Source: Adiantum capillus-veneris
Taxonomy: Eukaryota > Streptophyta > Polypodiopsida > Polypodiales > Pteridaceae
Assembly (NCBI GenBank): GCA_014529385.2
Contig: CM043970.1
Coordinates: forward strand, 64,746,496-64,810,495
Direction: 5' to 3'
Length of the DNA stretch: 64,000 nt
Shown: positions 30,467 to 39,867 of the stretch, in pieces
Layout of the letters: each line of letters begins with the position of its first letter
Position numbering within the stretch: the first letter of the stretch is position 1
Position numbers and translations under genes: made by a program
The notes under the pieces: model-generated
Told to the model about the DNA's origin: nothing
Databases searched by the model: none
What the model saw: only the letters and a program-made list of their open reading frames with translations

Positions 30467-31130
30467 CTATGGGTGAAATGATGATGAGAACTGCAACTGT
30501 GCGCCAATGTTCTCCCAAATAGCCCTCCAAAACAAACTCGTGAATCGGGGATCTCTGACGGAGATTATTATCTCACGCATGCCATGTAGTCTAAAAATCT
30601 GTGCAATGAACAATCTCGCTAAATGATCCGGCTTGATTTTTTTCTTCACTGGAATGAATTGAGCTTGCTTAGTAAATCTATCAATGACAATCCATATGCC
30701 ATCATGCCCACTCTGTGTCTTTGGGAGATCAAAAATGAAATCCATTGCAATACTTTCCCAAGGGCGGGTGGGAATGGGTAAAGACTTTAACAATCCCTGT
30801 GCTTTATGCTTGTCAAACTTGACCTTCTGGCATACTAAACAACTGCGTACAAAGTCGTCCACATCTTTCTTGAGTCTCAGCCAATAGAAGTAGCGCTTCA
30901 CACCTTTCAAGGTGGTGTCGATGCCGCGGTGACCCGTAAAAGGTGGACAATGGCACTCAATCGGAACCTTTTCCCTCAACGGCTGTGTGACCCACAACAT
31001 CTTTTTCTTCATCAAGTAGCCATCCCATATGGAATATCCCGCTACTACCTCCCCATTCTATATTCAAGTGAATACATCGGAAAAATCCGGATCTGTGGCG
31101 TACTGATCAACCATGTCCTCAAAGCTTCTA
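30467..31130 (-). pseudogene. pol: E3 integrase, zinc region and core
   Basis: ORF 31015-30467 gives PFTGHRGIDTTLKGVKRYFY, CLVCQKVKFDKHKA, SIAMDFIFDLPKTQSG (Asp 1), VIDRFTKQAQFIPV, SVRDPRFTSLFWRA (SDRD changed to SVRD) and LQFSSSFHP. A TAG then replaces the Gln of HPQTDGQSE, so the catalytic Glu lies beyond a stop. Confidence 0.88.
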
Positions 31131-31975
31131 TTATGAATCGCGGAAAGCCAAGACTAGCAGCTTCCGAGACAAAGCATCTGCCACCAAGTTCTTCTGTCCC
31201 TGAACATGGACAATCTGGAAGTGAAACTGTGACAAGATATTAGCCCACCACATCTGCTTTTTTGAAAGCTGCTTCTGTGGCAAGAAGTAGCGTAAACTCT
31301 GATGATCAGTCAAGACTGTGAAGTCGGCTCCAAGTAGGTAATGTCGCCACTGAGTAAGAGCATGGATCACTGCCAAAAGCTCTTTCTCATAAATCTGTCG
31401 CTTTCATAGGCAATCACATGGCCTTCTTCCATTAAGACCGCTCCTAGACTACGGCCACAAGCATCACAATATACTTCAAATGACTTTTGCAAATCCGGCA
31501 AAGTCAATACTAGTCTAGTAATCAATTTCTCTTTCAGTGTCTGAAAGGTAGTCACCTCTGTGGGTCCCCACGATAAAGGGACTCCTTTCTGTGTCAGAAT
31601 GTGCAAAGGGGAAGCTACCTCTGCAAACGTTTGAATGAACTGCCAGTAGTAAGAACACAAGCCCAAGAAGCTTCTAACTTCATGAACATTTTTCAAATCT
31701 GGCCAATTATGTATAGTGTCAATCTTGGCCGGGTGGTCCATCTGTACTCTTGTTGTTGAGACAATGTGTCTCAAAAAGTGTATCTCTGGCGAAACAATTT
31801 CACTCTGTTTGACATTGATAACTAACTTGTGATCTCGCAATGCTTGAAAGACTTGTAGCTGATGGTGTCTATGTTCTGCTTCATCCTTGGAGGAGACTAT
31901 AATGTCATCAAAGAAAGTGTCGACAAATGATCATACTCTCGAAAAATCCTATCCATTATTCGGTTGAAAGTCAAG
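31131..31975 (-). pseudogene. pol: E3 RNase H and RT C-terminal half
   Basis: RT remnants: [12 protein letters not shown] near 31960, then IHFLRHIVSTTRVQMDHP and VRSFLGLCSYYWQF. RNase H: FEVYCDACGRSLGAVL, YEKELLAVIHAL (shifted frame at 31376) and TVLTDHQSLRYFLPQ, then NLVADALSRK. It is bounded at 31975 by a deletion that removed the middle of RT. Confidence 0.86.
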
Positions 31976-32451
31976 AATATCATCGATTCTTGGAATCGGA
32001 AATCTATTCTTGATGGTGATTTTATTGAGAGCTCTGTAATCAATGCACATTCTCCAAGATCCGTCTTTCTTTAAAACCAACAACACCGGAGAGTAGTAGG
32101 GTGAAGTACTCGGCTGGATAAGACCCTTTTATAGAAGGTCTTTCACTTGGTTCATGATCTCTTCATTCTGGGCTCGGCCATCTTGGTAAGGTGACCGGTT
32201 CGATGGTGTGCTTCCAGAAATCAAATCAATGGTGATCCTCACGTCGAGATGGGGGCAACTCGCTTGGCAGGCCCTCAAAGAAGCAATCGGTATGAGTGTG
32301 GAGAAAATCTTGGCATTCTCTATCAAGTTCAGACATGTTCGTTCTGTGCTCATTATTTAACTCTTTTAAGTAGATCGAGTAAACAAAGAGACTGGATTTC
32401 ATTTGGAAATGGCCGAAACCGATACAATAGAGACAGACTCGCCCTTCAATT
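31976..32451 (-). pseudogene. pol: E3 RT N-terminal part
   Basis: The minus-strand reading from about 32353 gives DVRITIDLISGSTPSNRSPY (linker), then with stops the [20 protein letters not shown]-like segment and [16 protein letters not shown] at about 31985-32040. It joins directly to FNRIMDRIF. About 190 bases encoding [10 protein letters not shown] and LVMPFGLTNAPAT are missing compared with E5. Without the first catalytic Asp this RT cannot work. Confidence 0.82.
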
Positions 32452-32799
32452 TTACATCAAGTACGTATTTTGGCCCTTTTCATTTGTCAAAGTCGCTTTC
32501 TTTGCCCGATAGTCGACCACGGCGTTGTTCTTATGGTACGAAGGGACTCTTAGGAGGACGTCACAACCTTCCAAGGGCATTATGTAGAAGTTCTCGTGCC
32601 CTAAATACCCCTGACAATGCAACCGAAATTTTCCAATGACAGGTGTAATGGTTATGTCCCGTCCTGGTGCCGTTAGAACTGCCTCTGCTGGTGGTCCCAT
32701 CTTGTCGGGCGTAATCTCGAGGCGCGCCACCAATTCAGGTGAAATGAACTTGGGCTTGGCTCCTCCATCCAAGAAAATCAGGGCTTCTTGATCTTTCAC
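32452..32799 (-). pseudogene. pol: E3 protease
   Basis: ORF of 115 codons: QEALIFLDGGAKPKFISPEL, then IIGKFRLHCQGYLGHENFYI-type strand and PLEGCDVLLRVPSYH. The active-site triplet reads D-G-G followed by Ala, where the family has D-T/S-G-A/S. It is in the same frame as the zinc-knuckle part of gag. Confidence 0.78.
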
Positions 32800-32811
32800 T
32801 CTGCCCCAAGC

Positions 32812-34283
32812 TCAGCAAAGTTCTGTACTTTCATCAATCATGCTTGGGTCAGTACCCATGCAATCTGGTATCAATCCTACTTTCATCTTGCCTTTTTTGC
32901 CACGTTCGTCTGCTGCTCTAGAACTCTCTGGCCTGTCTTCAGTCTGTTCTTGTTGTGCCTTTTTGGGGCACTTTACGAAGATGTGCCCCTGTTCCCCGCA
33001 ACCAAAACACTTCTCCTCTCTGATATAATCGGCCCTCTCTTGAAGAATGAGCCGGGGTCGTGTATCCTTATCCTTCTTTTCTTGGAAGCCCTTGTTCTTT
33101 CTACTTCCATTGTTGGAGGTCTGTTGGGTTCTTTGAGTCAGAATCTCATTAGTGGGGCAAGTCAAATTTCCCGAATGGATCGAGAAACCCCGTTTTGCAT
33201 GACCGATTAATTCTTGAATAGAATTTGACTATTATTCCAAGCAGTAGTCTCGGATCTCTGTAGAGAGTCTGTAGCAGAACCGCTCAATCTGTTCCTTAAA
33301 AGAGACCTTCTTAAATGAAGAGGTTGGTAGAAAAGAGTCCCAAAATCTCTCGCAATAAGCATCCAAAGATGGTTCCAAGCAGTTCGTATATCCCGTTCGT
33401 ACTCCTAGATTAGCCAAGAAGAAATAAAGAGTCTTTTGACTTTCAACCACTTGATTGGAGCTTCCTTCCTCATAAGAAGAGTGGACCACCATGTTCGAGC
33501 ATTTCCTTTGAGAAAAGATGCAACCCTCCTAATCTTGGAGTGCTCGGAGTAATGTCCTCCAGAGAAGGCTATGGCAAACTGCTGGATGAAGGCCAAAGTC
33601 TTCGGAGGAGCATCTGAGAACCCATAAAAGGATTTAAATTTAATCGACTGTCCACCTTTGAATTCTTTTGCTTTCTTGCTTTTGTCTTCGAGGAAGTCAT
33701 GTTGGTTGGCTCTGTAAAAATGCTTCTTCTTTGCATAAAACATATGGTCATCGGAGTCCGAACTGTTAGAGGATGACTCCTCCGTAGAGCTATCAGAAAC
33801 CGGGCGGAATCTAGGTTTCTTTGCCTTTTTCTTGCCCTTTCTGAAGCTTTGCTTTTTGCCTTTTCTGTCCTCCTCGCTCGAGTCAGAAGAGCTAGAAAAA
33901 CTGTCAGAAGAAGAGGAAGAAGAAGAATTGGGTAGTCCTTCAAAGCGTACACACTTCTTCTGCTTTCTTGCAGATGCAAAAGAAGATTGACGGCCCAAAT
34001 AACCAGGGTAGTCAGTCCCCTTCTTGTGCTTTTTCACTTTCTTTTTGGATTGATTGTTGGCGTCCAAAAGCTGACTAATCTGGGTCTGAACCACCTCCTG
34101 TAGTTCTTGTTCTATAAACATCCTCGGAGAAGGAGGTTTCTTGATTGTAGGTTTGATCGGTGGTTCGATGGCTTTCTGCCACTTCAGCGATGGATTGCTG
34201 ATACAAAGTTTTGCAAACTGAGGGTCCTTCGTAAATTTAATCATCTGCTTTGTGCACTCGTCAACCTGCTGTCGACGCTCCAT
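32812..34283 (-). pseudogene. gag: E3 gag
   Basis: Starts at about 34283 (the true start may lie upstream, at 34415, MDSNKNQSTSAAS). The N-terminal half is Lys- and Ser-rich with runs of Ser/Asp/Glu around residues 118-165. The gag core is FYGFSDAPPKTLAFIQQF, then GNARTWWSTLL. A frameshift near 33405 leads to QIERFCYRLSTEIRDYCLE. The knuckle CFGCGEQGHIFVKC lies near 32990. The long Ser/acidic tract is shared with E8 gag in composition. Confidence 0.82.
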
Positions 34284-34467
34284 CTCTTAAAGTTCGTACT
34301 GAGTAGACCGAGGTGGCCCGTACTCTTCCTTTGTTAATTCGGTTGAATCTTTTTCGTGATCTCCTCCCGCATCACCAGATGCAGCAGAAGTTGATTGATT
34401 CTTGTTGGAATCCATAAGTGTCGCGAAAAAAGGATCGGATTTCTTAGAAGAAGAGAAATCGGCCGCA

Positions 34468-34479
34468 CTTTGATACCAC
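34468..34479 (-). promoter_or_regulatory. E3 primer binding site
   Basis: The plus strand CTTTGATACCAC gives GTGGTATCAAAG on the minus strand: a one-base spacer and a tRNA-Met-type site with one substitution (AAAG for AGAG). It abuts the LTR end at 34480. Confidence 0.85.
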
Positions 34480-35012
34480 TGTAACAAACTTGGACACCTC
34501 AAGTCAAGATTCTACCGCGACACAGCAGAGCTTCACTTCAAAATAGTTCACAAAAGACGACACGGCACTGCGTAGTTCCGTGCCAAGGGGTATTGGCCCC
34601 AAAGACTGGCGCCCCTTTCGGTATTTCTTTTTATATTAATCTGTGTGCAAAGTACAAGAGAGTCTGTGGGTACTCACTCTCAGACTCTGCGTCCAGATGC
34701 TCTGAGGAGTCAGTCCCAAAGGACTTATTTATTCTTACAAGGGATGCCCAAAAGCAAAGCCCCAAAATCTTTTAAGTTTCAAAAGCAAAGTTCCCAAAAG
34801 CAATTGGTCTTCCAAAAGCTGCTAAAACAGCTAGCATAATTTTTGAGAATCCGTACGTACTGCCACGTAAGCAAGTCAGCGCATTTTGCAGAAATCTGCC
34901 ACGTCAACAGTCAGCGCAAATTGCGGGCGTCCGTACACCTTGCCACGTCAGCCTGTTGGCGCATTCCACTAGACTGCTCAGCAAGGTGTGTGTGTGTCCG
35001 AGAGCCTGCCAA
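34480..35012 (-). repeat. E3 5' LTR (about 533 bp)
   Basis: It begins TGTAACAAACTTGGACACC and contains the ATTGGCCCC...GGCGCCCCTTTCG block at 34594-34621, TATATTAATC nearby, and a (GT)n tract near its far end (34986-34997). It stops at GAGAGCCTGCC, short of the expected terminal TGACA, because E7's LTR begins there. Confidence 0.85.
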
Positions 35013-35663
35013 GTCACAGACTTAGACACTCCAAGTCAAGAATCTACCGCGACAGCTCAAATAACCACTTCAAAACAGTTTACAGTTCACAATTGATTCA
35101 ACACTGGCCCGGTGGAGTTCCGTGCCTAGAGATATTGGCCCCAAAGACTGGCGCCCCTTTCGGTATTTCTTTTTGTATTAATCTGTGTTCAAAGTACAAG
35201 AGTGCGGACAGGCGCTCGCACTTAGACTCTGCGTCCAAATGCTCTGAGTTGTCAGTGGCCTACCCTCATATTTAAAGAGATTACAAGGGATACTAAAAGC
35301 AGAGCCTAAAAGCTGGTAAACTCAAAAGCTTGAGTAGTTTTAAAAGCCTTTAAAAACTTAAAGTAAAAATTCTCTCTCTCCGCCTTACGGTTTAAAAAAA
35401 AAGCAGGTCCCCAAAAGCTTCAGCGTTGCCTTTGTGTAGCCTTAAGCTGGCCGTACAACCCTGCCACGTGGCTGCCTATTCCCATGTTGCTGCCCCTTTC
35501 TGCCGTACGCTCAGCGCTGCCTCAATTCAAATGCCCTACAAAGTGTCCGTACGTAGCAGTGCCACGTCTGCCTACCATGTCAGCCTGCCACATCAACGGA
35601 AATGCAGCCAGCCAGTCAGCCACATGTGTGTACCAGGAGGAGCCACGTGTCCAGATTGTGACA
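35013..35663 (-). repeat. E7 3' LTR (about 650 bp)
   Basis: It runs from GTCACAGACTTAGACACTCC (terminal T changed to A) to CCAGATTGTGACA. It shares the ATTGGCCCC...GGCGCCCCTTTCG block (35136-35162) with E3. Its U3-like part (35380-35640) contains repeated CCACGTGG/CCACGTCT words and an A-run, and has no counterpart in the shorter E3 LTR. Confidence 0.82.
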
Positions 35664-36255
35664 TACCCCCCTCTTGAAAGTATTGTAATCGCCCTCGATT
35701 ATGCCTGCAAAACTGACAGAGGCCAAAAACTGTCTTAGCAGACACTGACTGTTAGTACCTACACACTAGGAACACACATCTAGCACATGCACCAATCGAC
35801 AGTCACATCACACGACATCACAAGACATCACAGGACATCACATGACATTCTACATTCATTTGGATCTTAGACCCTGATTTATCAACAATGCAGCAAGCAA
35901 TCGCATCTAGATCCACTCAGGACCTCCTAGATGCCCGATTGACTAACCCCTATTGCAACCATATCTATTCGAGATCAACTAGACCAAAATGCTGCAATCA
36001 TTTCGTCTATCAGTTCGTGCACTTAAAAACAAGTCAAAACAACTCAGTTTCAAATTTCTGGAATTCCATTTCATAAAGTCATTCAGCAAAATACTGTCAG
36101 CTCTCAGTATCCCTGAAGCTCAAAGAGACATCAGTGACTCTAGTATTCAAAATTCGAGGCATCTGTTGACAAAGGAGCGGAGTAACTCCCCTCTTGTGCA
36201 TCCCACTGCACCAGATTTGTGGCCAAGCTGAATTCTGGGTTCCATTTGGAATAGA
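35664..36255 (-). other. E7 3' untranslated region with polypurine tract
   Basis: The purine tract (CTTTCAAGAGGGGGGT, minus strand) is followed by about 570 non-coding bases that match 24562-25134 of E3. Short direct repeats CATCACA(C/A)GACATCACA occur at 35804-35845. Confidence 0.75.
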
Positions 36256-36867
36256 CTATGCTAAACCAAAAGCTTCAAGGTAAAGGTTCACAATCTGAGG
36301 AGTATTTGTTAGGTCCTCCTCCTCCATCCACTTCACACCCAATGCAGGATAGTTCTTGAACTTAACCAAGAACCGCCTACTGACTTTACCCTTATTCTTT
36401 GTGTCCTTATGTGCCAAAATCTGTTCAAGAACAAGGATCTCCTCGTTTTTCTCTACTTCGGATTGCTCATCGGGCTCCCCATGGTCAGGCACATCACCTA
36501 GAAAAGGTTTCAAGAAACTCACATGAAATGCATTGTGAATCCTCCAAGTGTCAAGAAGTTTTAGTCGGAAGGAGAAATCATTGATCTTTTCAAAGATCTG
36601 GAAAGGTCCGTAGTATCTCATACTAAGCTTTGGAAAAAGCCTCTCCTTTCCCTTCTTCTTTCTCAGGCGTGCCTTCTCAAAATGTAATAGCACCCGATCA
36701 TCCTCCTTCAATTTCAAATCGCAACGATGGCGATCTGCAGCCTTTTTCTGTCTTTCCTGAGATGTCTGCAAAGCCTCGCGGACCTTGGCAAAATCCGTGT
36801 CCAAGTTGCGCGTATACTCATCAACTTCAAAAATCTTATCTTTTGTGCTTAGGAAGGGGTGGAACAT
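36256..36867 (-). pseudogene. pol: E7 integrase C-terminus and chromodomain
   Basis: One open stretch of 203 codons: KKAADRHRCDLKLKEDDRV, PKLSMRYYGPFQIFEKINDF, TWRIHNAFHVSFLKPFLGD, then EILVLEQILAHKDTKNKGKV, RRFLVKFKNYPALGVKWM and EEEDLTNTPQIVNLYLEAFG. This is the only undivided chromodomain of the E3/E7 family in the window. It is separated from the integrase core by a single-base shift at about 36860 (GGGG run). Confidence 0.88.
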
Positions 36868-37792
36868 TCACAGCACCTTCAACAATCTCAAATGGCGCCT
36901 TCCCCGTCGAAGAGTGTACCGTGTTGTTGTAGGCAAATTTCACCAAAGGTAAATACTTTTCCCATTGAGTCTTCTGATCCGAGATATAAGACTTCAATAA
37001 ATCTAAAACCACTGAATTGGCAATCTCAGATTGCCCATCAGTCTGCGGGTGGAAAGATGATGAGAACTGCAACCGTGTGCCAATGTTCTCCCAAATTGCC
37101 TTCCAAAACAAACTCGTAAATCTAGGGTCCTTGTCGGAGACAATCGTCTCAGGCATGCCATGTAATCTGAAAATCTGGGCCACAAACAGTCTCGCTAAGT
37201 GATCCGGCTTGATTGTTTTATTCACTGGAATGAAATGAGCGTGCTTGCTAAATCTGTCAATAACATTCCAGTTACCATCGTGACCACTCTGTGTTCTCGG
37301 GAGATCAAAAATGAAATCCATTGCAATACTTTCCCAAGGGCGGGTGGGTATGGGCAAAGGCTGTAACAATCCTTCTGCTTTATGCCTGTCAAACTTGACC
37401 TTCTGGCATACCAAGCACCTGTGCACAAACTCGTCCACATCCTTCCTGAGTCTCGGCCAAAAGAAATATCCCTCGACCCCTTCCATGGTGGTAGCAATGT
37501 TGCGGTGACCCGTAAAAGGTGGATAGTGGCATTCGGTCATAACCTTTTCTCTCAACGGCTGTGTAACGCACAACATGGTTTCCTTCATCAAGTAGCCATC
37601 CCAAATGGGATATCCCGCTAATGTCTCCCCATCCTGTATCTGTGTGAAAACGTCTGCAAAATCCGGATCTGTGGCATACTAGTCGATCATATCCTCGAAG
37701 CTCCTATGATGTATCGCGGAAATAGCCAGAACCAACGGCTTCCGAAACAAAGCATCTGCCGCCAAATTCTTATGTCCCTGAACTTGGACAAT
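36836..37792 (-). pseudogene. pol: E7 integrase, zinc region and core
   Basis: ORF 37591-36836 is open for 251 codons: PFTGHRNIATTMEGVEGYFF, CLVCQKVKFDRHKA, SIAMDFIFDLPRTQSG (Asp 1), VIDRFSKHAHFIPV, VSDKDPRFTSLFWKA (Asp 2), then HPQTDGQSEIANSVV (Glu retained). All three catalytic acidic residues and the HHCC pairs are present, so this is the best preserved integrase core here. A stop at about 37789 separates it from RNase H. Confidence 0.9.
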
Positions 37793-38666
37793 CTAGAAGT
37801 GAAACTGTGACAAGATGTTCGTCCACCGCATCTGCTTTTCCAAGAGCTGCTTATGTGACAAGGAGTAGCGCAAACTTTGATGGTTTGTAAAGACAGTAAA
37901 ATACGCTCCGAGTAGGTAGTGCCGCCACTGACTAAGAGCATGGATAACCGCCAAAAGCTCTTTCTCATAAATCTGTGCTGTCAATTCCGGCCTTGAGAAC
38001 AATCGGCTCTCGTAAGCAATGACATAGCCTTCTTGCATTAAGACCGCACCCAGACTACGACCACAAGCATCACAATAATATACTTCAAAAGACTTCTGCA
38101 AGTCTGGCAAAGTCAAAACTGGTCCCGTAGTCAATTTCTCTTTCAAAGTCTGAAAGGCAGTCACCTCTGTGGGTCCCCATGAGAAAGGGACTCCTTTCTG
38201 TGTCAAGATATGCAAAGGGGAAGCAACCTCTGCAAACTTTCGAATAAACCACCTGTAGTACGAACACAATCCCAAAAAGCTTCTAACTTCATGGACATTC
38301 TTCAAATCGGGCCAATCACGGATAGTCTCTTCTTGGCCGGATCCATTTGCACTCCTGCTACTGCTGACACAATATGTCCCAAAAAGTGTATCTCTGGTAG
38401 AAAAAATTCACTTTTCTTCGCATTAATCACTAACTTGTGATCTCGTAATGCCTGAAAGACCTGAAGCAGATGATCTCTATGTTTTGCCTCATGCTTGGAG
38501 AAACAATGATATCGTCAAAGAAAGTACCAGCAAATAGCATGTACTCTCGTAAAATCTTGTCCATCATCCGGTTAAATTTCGCAGGAGCATTGGTTAGGCC
38601 AATAGGCATCACCAAAAACTCAAATAACCCAAAAGTTGTTCGAAAGGCTGTCCTGTAGATGTCTCC
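37793..38666 (-). pseudogene. pol: E7 RNase H and partial RT
   Basis: RT pieces: LVMPIGLTNAPAKFNRMMDK and GTFFDDIIVS (FFDD intact) at 38615-38430, then in another frame VRSFLGLCSYYRWF. RNase H follows: FEVYYCDACGRSLGAVL (one extra Tyr), YEKELLAVIHALSQWRHYLL and FTVFTNHQSLRYSL (TDH changed to TNH). RT begins abruptly at 38666, where unrelated plus-strand retroelement sequence takes over. Confidence 0.86.
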
Positions 38667-39378
38667 CGACGCAATTCACAATGCAGGTTGCTCAGTCTGG
38701 CTCCCCTACTTCTATAAGATGATTATGGCGTAGACTGCTTGGTATGACCACACCACTTCTCAGAGGCCCTTCACAACGCAGACTGTTGAGTGTGGCTTTA
38801 CCCTCATCTTGGATTACCCTATCTACTGACAAGACACCATCCGGTAGTGGTCCGTGTTGCCTATCGGTGACTGCTATAGCTTACTGTAGCTTCTATAATG
38901 TCGACTGTTTAGTTTGGCTTTCTTTGATTCGGAGGACGTTTACGACGCAGATTGCTACATCTGGCCTTCCTGGAGTTTTACACAGTTTAGCCACCTGGCC
39001 ACACTGCGTTACAAGTTCATGCATTGACAGGATTCCGTGCATTCTCATGACGGTTCCTAGGCTTCCCCATTTTCTTCAGACGATTTGACTACAGACACCA
39101 CAGATCCTATTGGGCAGGACACTTCTAGGTCTATTGGCACTTCTTTTACGACAAGGAGTTGTTTTCACACTCACTTCGGGACCTTCACGCAGTATCTTCA
39201 CACTGTATCGGCGGAGTACAACAGTTTGCTACACTGCTTGTGACGGCACTTTACCATGCAGATTCCTTGGCGGTTGGGACACCCCAGACTGTTGCAGCCA
39301 TCATAGCATACATCTTCATCATTTGCCTTACATCTTTGGCTTCACGCGGTTTGTTCAACATCCGATGCTGAGAGGGGG
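38667..39378 (+). mobile_element. 3' internal end of an unclassified LTR element
   Basis: About 710 bases without a convincing ORF. It contains a segment (GACACCATCCGGTAGTGG, GTGACTGCTATAG) homologous to 14722-14790, and ends in the purine tract GCTGAGAGGGGG directly before TGTTAGAC. This looks like the end of an internal region followed by an LTR in plus orientation. The GAGAGGGGGTGTTAGA form is common in Copia-type elements, but no Copia protein is visible, so the class is open. Confidence 0.5.
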
Positions 39379-39640
39379 TGTTAGACTTACACCGTTCTGC
39401 TGCTTCACAGGTCTAGGACATACTTGTACGGCTAGTATGTCTCCGGGCTCTGGCCACCCATAGTCTAGGTTGTACCTCGTCCGGCCACCCGAGTTTGGGG
39501 GCTGGCTGTCCACTTTTGTCCGGGCGCCCTCATAAATTTCCATATATCATTTTCTGTTGGGTCGTGGGCATTTTTATAAGGCCTTGCCCTACCTCCCCTT
39601 GGGCTCCTATTTATAGGGCCAGGGGTCAATATATGATATG
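39379..39640 (+). repeat. LTR start of the same element
   Basis: It begins TGTTAGACTTACACC after the purine tract. A TATA-like TCCTATTTATAGGGCC at 39605-39620 could be the promoter. It runs into the AT-rich edge of the large palindrome at about 39640. The LTR end and leader may continue on the other side of the palindrome, from about 43560, but this is not proven. Confidence 0.5.
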
Positions 39641-39867
39641 ATATGTTACAGATAGTATATATATTTCATACTACATATATGATATGTTACATGTTACAAA
39701 TAGTATATATATTTCATACTACATATAGGTATTATATACTATAATCCACATTTTATAGTATGTTATGTAAGTAGTATGTAGTTTACTTTATGTAATATGT
39801 ACTAAACTCTATATTATTGGTTTTATATAAACTAAGAACTATATAATATGTGGTTTGTAGATAATGC

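Larger units (their letters stand above)
15292..35012 (-). mobile_element. E3: Ty3/gypsy chromovirus, split by E4/E5 and E6
   Basis: Minus-strand element with a 5' LTR at 34480-35012, primer site 34468-34479, gag, protease, RT with a deletion, RNase H, integrase, chromodomain, polypurine tract (about 24562-24578) and a 3' LTR split into 15292-15752 and 24475-24561. The two LTRs have similar total lengths (533 and about 548 bp). Two later insertions (E4 with E5 inside it; E6) account for about 13 kb of the span. Coding is broken in many places. Confidence 0.85.
35013..38666 (-). mobile_element. E7: gypsy chromovirus related to E3, 5'-truncated in RT
   Basis: On the minus strand it has an RT fragment, RNase H, integrase, chromodomain, 3' untranslated region, purine tract (about 35664-35680) and a 3' LTR (35013-35663). 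RT, protease, gag and 5' LTR beyond 38666 are missing. It is very similar to E3 in protein sequence and in the 3' region, but its LTR carries about 100 extra bases and differs in detail. Its LTR abuts the E3 LTR with no spacer. Confidence 0.85.
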
